Origin: Priapulus caudatus
Lineage: Eukaryota; Priapulida; Priapulimorpha; Priapulimorphida; Priapulidae
Assembly (NCBI RefSeq): GCF_000485595.1
Contig: NW_014577064.1
Coordinates: 786,127 to 806,696, forward strand
DNA: 20,570 nucleotides
Reading direction: 5' to 3'
This document shows, piece after piece, positions 17,564 to 20,570 of this stretch (position 1 is its first letter; each line of letters begins with the position of its first letter). Position numbers and translations under genes: made by a program. The notes beneath the pieces were generated by a model that ran no database searches, had not been told where the DNA came from, and was given only the letters and a program-made list of their open reading frames with translations.

Positions 17564-17657
17564 TTTCAAGGCGACGTCGGAAGGAACCGCGTCAGCGTCG
17601 ACAGCGAACCACGTTCACCAGCGAACAGACGCTCAGTCTCGAGCTAGAGTTTCACAG
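17564..17657 (+). CDS. ro: rough-type homeobox gene, exon with first part of homeodomain
   Basis: Read in frame from the cga codon at 17599, this exon encodes [20 protein letters not shown], then H, then the first two bases of an Arg codon. These are homeodomain positions 1-22: the basic N-terminal arm (R2, R3, R5), then F8, L16 and F20 in helix 1. The frame joins exactly, by a phase-2 split codon AG/G, to the exon at 18025. The combined protein matches the Rough (Ro) family of ANTP-class DNA-binding transcription factors, known in Drosophila for eye patterning. The donor CACAG/GTAAGA is close to consensus. The 5' boundary is uncertain. I chose the acceptor ctacag ending at 17563, but acceptors at 17552 and 17525 also keep the frame open, and an in-frame TAA at 17473-17475 limits the exon. 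Upstream residues are very basic (SRRRRKEPR). Exons coding for the amino terminus were not found in the window. Confidence 0.88.
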
Positions 17658-17760
17658 GTAAGACATGTCCATGTCCACAGGTAACAGGTATGTTTACAGG
17701 TAAGACATGCACATGTCCACAGGTAACAGGTATGTTTACAGGTAAGACATGCACATGTCC
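17655..17760 (+). repeat. 42-bp tandem repeat duplicating the 5' splice site
   Basis: The units are 17655-17696, 17697-17738 and a partial one at 17739-17760. Units 1 and 2 differ at only about two bases (atgtcc against atgcac). Each full unit holds three donor-like sites: CAGGTAAGA, CAGGTAACA and CAGGTATGT. GT dinucleotides after CAG occur at 17658, 17681, 17688, 17700, 17723, 17730 and 17742. The first is the donor that fits the homeodomain. Use of any of the other six would keep the in-frame TAA at 17659-17661 and cut the protein after homeodomain residue 22. Whether the later sites are ever used cannot be told from sequence. Confidence 0.9.
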
Positions 17761-18024
17761 GCGATGTGACGCCGCCTCGCAGGCGCCACGTCCTTAATTC
17801 GGGTTCATAGGAGAAAATCGGCGCATATATACGATTGCAACTATACGTAAGAATGATGATGCGTCGCTGCATGAAGCTAATACTAATCGTATCGTTATCG
17901 TAAGCAACGTTATCGTATCGTAATCTACAAACGACAACTATATTCTACAACGTATCGTTAACTGTTGCGAGACTGTCCGTGAGAGCTGTTTACCTATATA
18001 GTCAGTGTGTGTTACTCTGAGCAG
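17658..18024 (+). other. ro: intron splitting the homeodomain after residue 21, phase 2
   Basis: The intron starts GTAAGACATG and ends gttactctgagcag, obeying GT-AG, and is 367 bp long. Its position is fixed because only removal of this segment rejoins the two homeodomain halves in one frame (codon 22 = AG/G, Arg). A plausible branch region lies at cgttaactg, about 17956-17964, followed by a modest pyrimidine stretch. The first 103 bases are a 42-bp tandem repeat that copies the donor site. The middle (about 17886-17956) has repeated atcgtatcg and cgttatcgta words. Reading straight through the intron from the first exon meets TAA at once. Confidence 0.88.
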
Positions 18025-18165
18025 GGCCGAGTACGTGTCGCGGGCGCGCAGGTTTGAGCTGGCCGAGACGCTGGACCTCACAGAGACTCAGATAAAGATC
18101 TGGTTCCAAAACCGCCGCGCGAAGGACAAACGTATTGAGAAAGCCCAAATTGATCACCAGATAAG
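18025..18165 (+). CDS. ro: rough-type homeobox gene, exon with rest of homeodomain
   Basis: Starting with the split codon's third base, this exon encodes homeodomain residues 22-60 and a short tail. It contains [18 protein letters not shown] (helix 2 region) and [18 protein letters not shown] (helix 3), followed by [10 protein letters not shown]. The recognition helix has I47, W48, F49, Q50, N51 and R53, the normal DNA-contact set. Gln50 predicts a TAAT-core site of the TAATTG/TAATTA kind. The combination [18 protein letters not shown] and IEKAQID is what I recognise as Rough. Engrailed and Hox proteins have different residues after QNRR. The exon most likely ends at ATAAG/GTAGGC (18165/18166), a fair donor. 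If it is not spliced there, the frame reads ATA AGG TAG and stops at 18167-18169. No AATAAA follows closely, which favours a further, unlocated exon. Confidence 0.9.
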
Positions 18166-18194
18166 GTAGGCATGTGGATAAACTAGTTGATTGA

Positions 18195-18690
18195 GATATG
18201 TACACATCACACACGCATACACATGCACACACGCACACACACACGCGCACGCGCGCACGCATAGAGAGGCAGCGAGACACACACAGACCCACACACTCAC
18301 ACAGACACACACGCACACGCAACACACACTATGGCGCGCGCAACACAACGACACATCACACACACGATTGGCCAACACACACACTACGCCGCGCGCGGCG
18401 CCTGGGCCCTCGCTGACCACATCCCACAACCACACACACACACACACACACAGTCACCACAGCACGACACACACACACCAGCACAGCACACACACACAAC
18501 ACGTCGCGCGCGGGCCGCGCACGCAAGTGGACGCACGGAGCGGCGCGCACGCACGCACGCACAACACACACCACACGCACGCAGCCCAACAGCACGCACG
18601 GCACGTGACGCACGCACGCACGCGACGCAGCACGCACAACAGGCGTCACAGATTGCCCGCAGCACTACTCGCACGCACGCACGCACGAAG
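18195..18690. repeat. CA/CGCA-rich low-complexity DNA after the homeobox exon
   Basis: About 500 bp of cacaca, cgcacg and related words starting about 30 bp after the probable donor. Long His/Thr/Arg and Val/Cys open frames are products of the repeat. The simplest reading is intron sequence. Confidence 0.88.
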
Positions 18691-19229
18691 AGTTGAAGAC
18701 GACGAATACAGAACTATAAGTGTTGAACAAGAAATAGCAGAAATTATAAACTGTGAAAAAGGTTGCCAGCTAGAAGCGTTCATATCTCAACTTATCTCTG
18801 TAAATATCTATATATAAACCCAAATGCGAGCATAGTCTGCGCGCTAACGCTGAGAAAATTGCCGCCGGTGCCCTCGGTCAATCGCGTGCTCCTGCAAATC
18901 CTCACCCACCGAACATTAACACCGACGCTGCTTAAATGTTCTCTAAATGAGACATTAAATTGCCTGTCTGTAATCGCTTGATTAATCGTCGCTGTAAATG
19001 ATCCTAATGATATATATATCGGGGGCAATTTCCGTGCAATAAGGCCGCGTCGTTCAGCGCGTTTGATGAGTGGCGGCGTGGAGGCGGACGTGCGACCGGG
19101 ACGCGCAGGTGCTTCTGCATACGCCGCAAACTTCGAACAATTCATTACGTTTGCGGCAGACTTCGCTCCGCCTCGAACGGTAGAGCGCCGCGGAGTCGTC
19201 TGTCGACTGAGTATTTAGCCCTCCCACTC
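18691..19229. other. unassigned unique-looking stretch downstream of homeobox
   Basis: The left part keeps one frame open to a stop at 18817 (ending FISQLISVNIYI), without a recognisable motif. The right part (18930-19210) holds several ATTA/TAAT words (acattaaattg, gattaatcgtc, cctaatgat), then GC-rich sequence. It could include regulatory DNA or a further exon of rough, but I cannot show either. Confidence 0.3.
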
Positions 19230-19312
19230 TCTCCCAACGCACAAACAAACGCACCCGCACGCGGACGCACGCACGCACGCGCACGCACGTACGCACACGC
19301 GCGCCAACACGA
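19230..19312. repeat. CGCACG-type repeat
   Basis: caaacgcacccgcacgcgga, then cgcacgcacgcacgcgcacg. Alternating pyrimidine-purine, similar in kind to the satellite at 1936-2935 read on the opposite strand. Confidence 0.85.
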
Positions 19313-19801
19313 ACAAATCTCTCTCCACAACTCAACCACTCTTCCTCAGGAATTCAAGCATAGAGAGCCGAAGTGACACGACACGTTCACATGACCACGT
19401 ATGGTTCTAAACAGACTCCAGACTCGCATACTTTTTGTAGATTTTAAATGCCAGAATCTGAAAAGTATATCCATAGGAAGTTCTGAATATTCCCACTGTC
19501 GTTGTGTTTCATTTTCTCATCCATCTAAACAATTTTCATCTCACATCTTCCCTTTGAAGTTTCCATTTTGACAATTCAATGTGTGTATCATCAGGTTTGC
19601 TAAGATACCATGACCAATGTCATACCGTAGAAAACGAAACAGGCCATTACCGCAGGAGTAAAGTCCGATACCCCTCATAAGACTATTAGCAGTAAGGTTA
19701 CAGTTCATGGATGTCTTCTTCTTTAACGCAATCTCTGAGGAAAAGAGGTTGCCTTTATGAATAGTCAAACACTCTAAAACATATGTTAGCTGGTTTATTT
19801 A
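19313..19801. other. unassigned AT-rich stretch
   Basis: A 75-codon open frame on minus at 19541-19768 has no motif I know and is within chance expectation. Nothing else was recognised. Confidence 0.35.
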
Positions 19802-20014
19802 TGCATATATCGATCAAAGAGATTTTGTCTCTCATCTGAATTAAATGACCTTGTCTATGATAAGCTTGCTGATGGTGAAGCCAAGTCTTTTTGGAGAATT
19901 ATTAAATGTAAAAAAACAGGGAAACTGATAACCCATCCCTTCTCCGCAGTGACGGCATTTCCTATAACTATCAGTCCCCTGCATCGAAAGCTTGAGCTAT
20001 CAATTCAAGTTGGT
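19802..20014 (+). mobile_element. non-LTR retrotransposon remnant (endonuclease-RT linker), frameshifted
   Basis: One frame reads NDLVYDKLADGEAKSFWRII then KCKK (from 19844). After a one-base frame change at the A run 19910-19916, the next frame reads RETDNPSLLRSDGISYNYQ and ends SPASKA with a TGA at 19993. The pattern of an Asp-Gly-rich stretch, K.FW..IK, then a basic patch, L..DG and KA is typical of the linker between endonuclease and reverse transcriptase in CR1/L2/RTE-like elements. Neither flanking domain is present, so this is a dead fragment. Exact clade unknown. Confidence 0.6.
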
Positions 20015-20530
20015 TTCGTCTGCTATTCGTGCGATCTCTACTCCATGTGTCAAGTTTCTTTTGACGAGTAAAATTGTTATCTTTCTTAGCGGTGTGTGTT
20101 CGGTGCTTAAAACCATAACATTGTTTCTTTCATTCCATATTGGAATTCTCTTCCTACTTCTCTAGTTAATGATTAAATTAAAGCATTTCTCCAATAAGTT
20201 GCAATAGGTAACGAGGTTACCCCTAAACAGATATACTGCAGCGCACAGTATGCGCATACAGTGTTTAGAACCAGACAGCGCGACATCATGGGTATGTCAT
20301 TGCTTCGGCTTAAAAGAAAAACGTTTAAAACAATACGAGGAAGTAAGACACTGAAATGCTCGGATCGTAAACTTTAACCGCTAAACGTTACGTTCTTGAT
20401 CAGGTTATTTCCTGGTGTTTGTTATTGAGCGCATAACACATTTTTATTGCACTATATATTATGCCTCCTAATACTCTAGCTATTGACGCGACATGAACTG
20501 CACCGATAACAGTCGCTCACATTTGACATC

Positions 20531-20531
<1 letters not shown>
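20015..20531. other. unassigned stretch after retrotransposon remnant
   Basis: No coding region or recognisable element. The first 40-60 bases may be further decayed retrotransposon sequence. Confidence 0.35.

Positions 20532-20570
<39 letters not shown>
20532..20570. repeat. (TG)n microsatellite at the window edge
   Basis: An uninterrupted GT/TG run of at least 38 bases that continues beyond the window. Confidence 0.97.

Noticed and set aside
18191-18817. 208-codon His/Thr-rich open frame after the homeobox exon
   Set aside because: Mostly CA/CGCA repeat. Only the last 40 residues are complex and match nothing I know.
19541-19768. 75-codon minus-strand open frame
   Set aside because: Length is within chance for this composition and no motif or splice context is seen.

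Overview
This window looks like repeat-rich nuclear DNA from an invertebrate animal. There are no bacterial-style operons. The one clear host gene is interrupted by an intron that follows the GT-AG rule, and short TTAGGG-type telomere-like arrays occur inside the DNA (about 5798-5829, with shorter tracts near 612-628 and 888-907). TTAGGG points away from most arthropods, which use TTAGG, and would suit a mollusc, annelid or other spiralian or a basal deuterostome. That is inference. CpG is not visibly depleted.

The one confident gene is a rough-type (Ro family, ANTP class) homeobox gene near the right side. Its homeodomain is split over two exons, 17564-17657 and 18025-18165, around a 367-bp intron. 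The joined reading frame gives an intact homeodomain with Q50 and N51. Its amino-terminal exons are not recognised in the window. The 3' end is ambiguous: there is a good splice donor at 18166, and an in-frame TAG at 18167-18169 if that donor is not used. The 5' splice site lies at the head of a 42-bp tandem repeat that copies the donor itself, giving seven CAG/GTA sites in 85 bp. This is the most interesting feature of the window.

Layout. 1-47: end of a transposon. 48-1935: unassigned. 1936-2935: alternating purine-pyrimidine satellite (Z-DNA-prone). 2950-3404: cluster of palindromic elements built from GGCGATT/AATCGCC words. 3405-4647: Helitron-like end, TA arrays, one weak candidate exon and a transposon end. 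4648-5890: small tandem repeats, a twin palindromic element with a 9-bp target duplication, and a 139-bp MITE carrying telomere repeats. 5906-7067: tandem repeats, then about 1 kb of almost pure purine. 7068-7526: a MITE with about 45-bp inverted ends. 7710-9428: G-rich 38-bp minisatellite. 9650-10045: TA and CTAT arrays next to a second Helitron-like end. 10085-13648 and 13752-17314: two copies of a 3.56-kb tandem duplication, each carrying the same two hAT-like MITEs and a hairpin. 17315-18700: the rough homeobox region and CA-rich flanks. 18700-20570: unassigned DNA, a frameshifted non-LTR retrotransposon remnant and a terminal TG microsatellite.

Most long open frames in the window are by-products of stop-poor repeats and are not annotated as genes. 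The two duplication copies differ by many one-base insertions and deletions, often in homopolymers. That may be real decay or unpolished long-read sequence, so exact repeat counts and any single frameshift should be treated with care.
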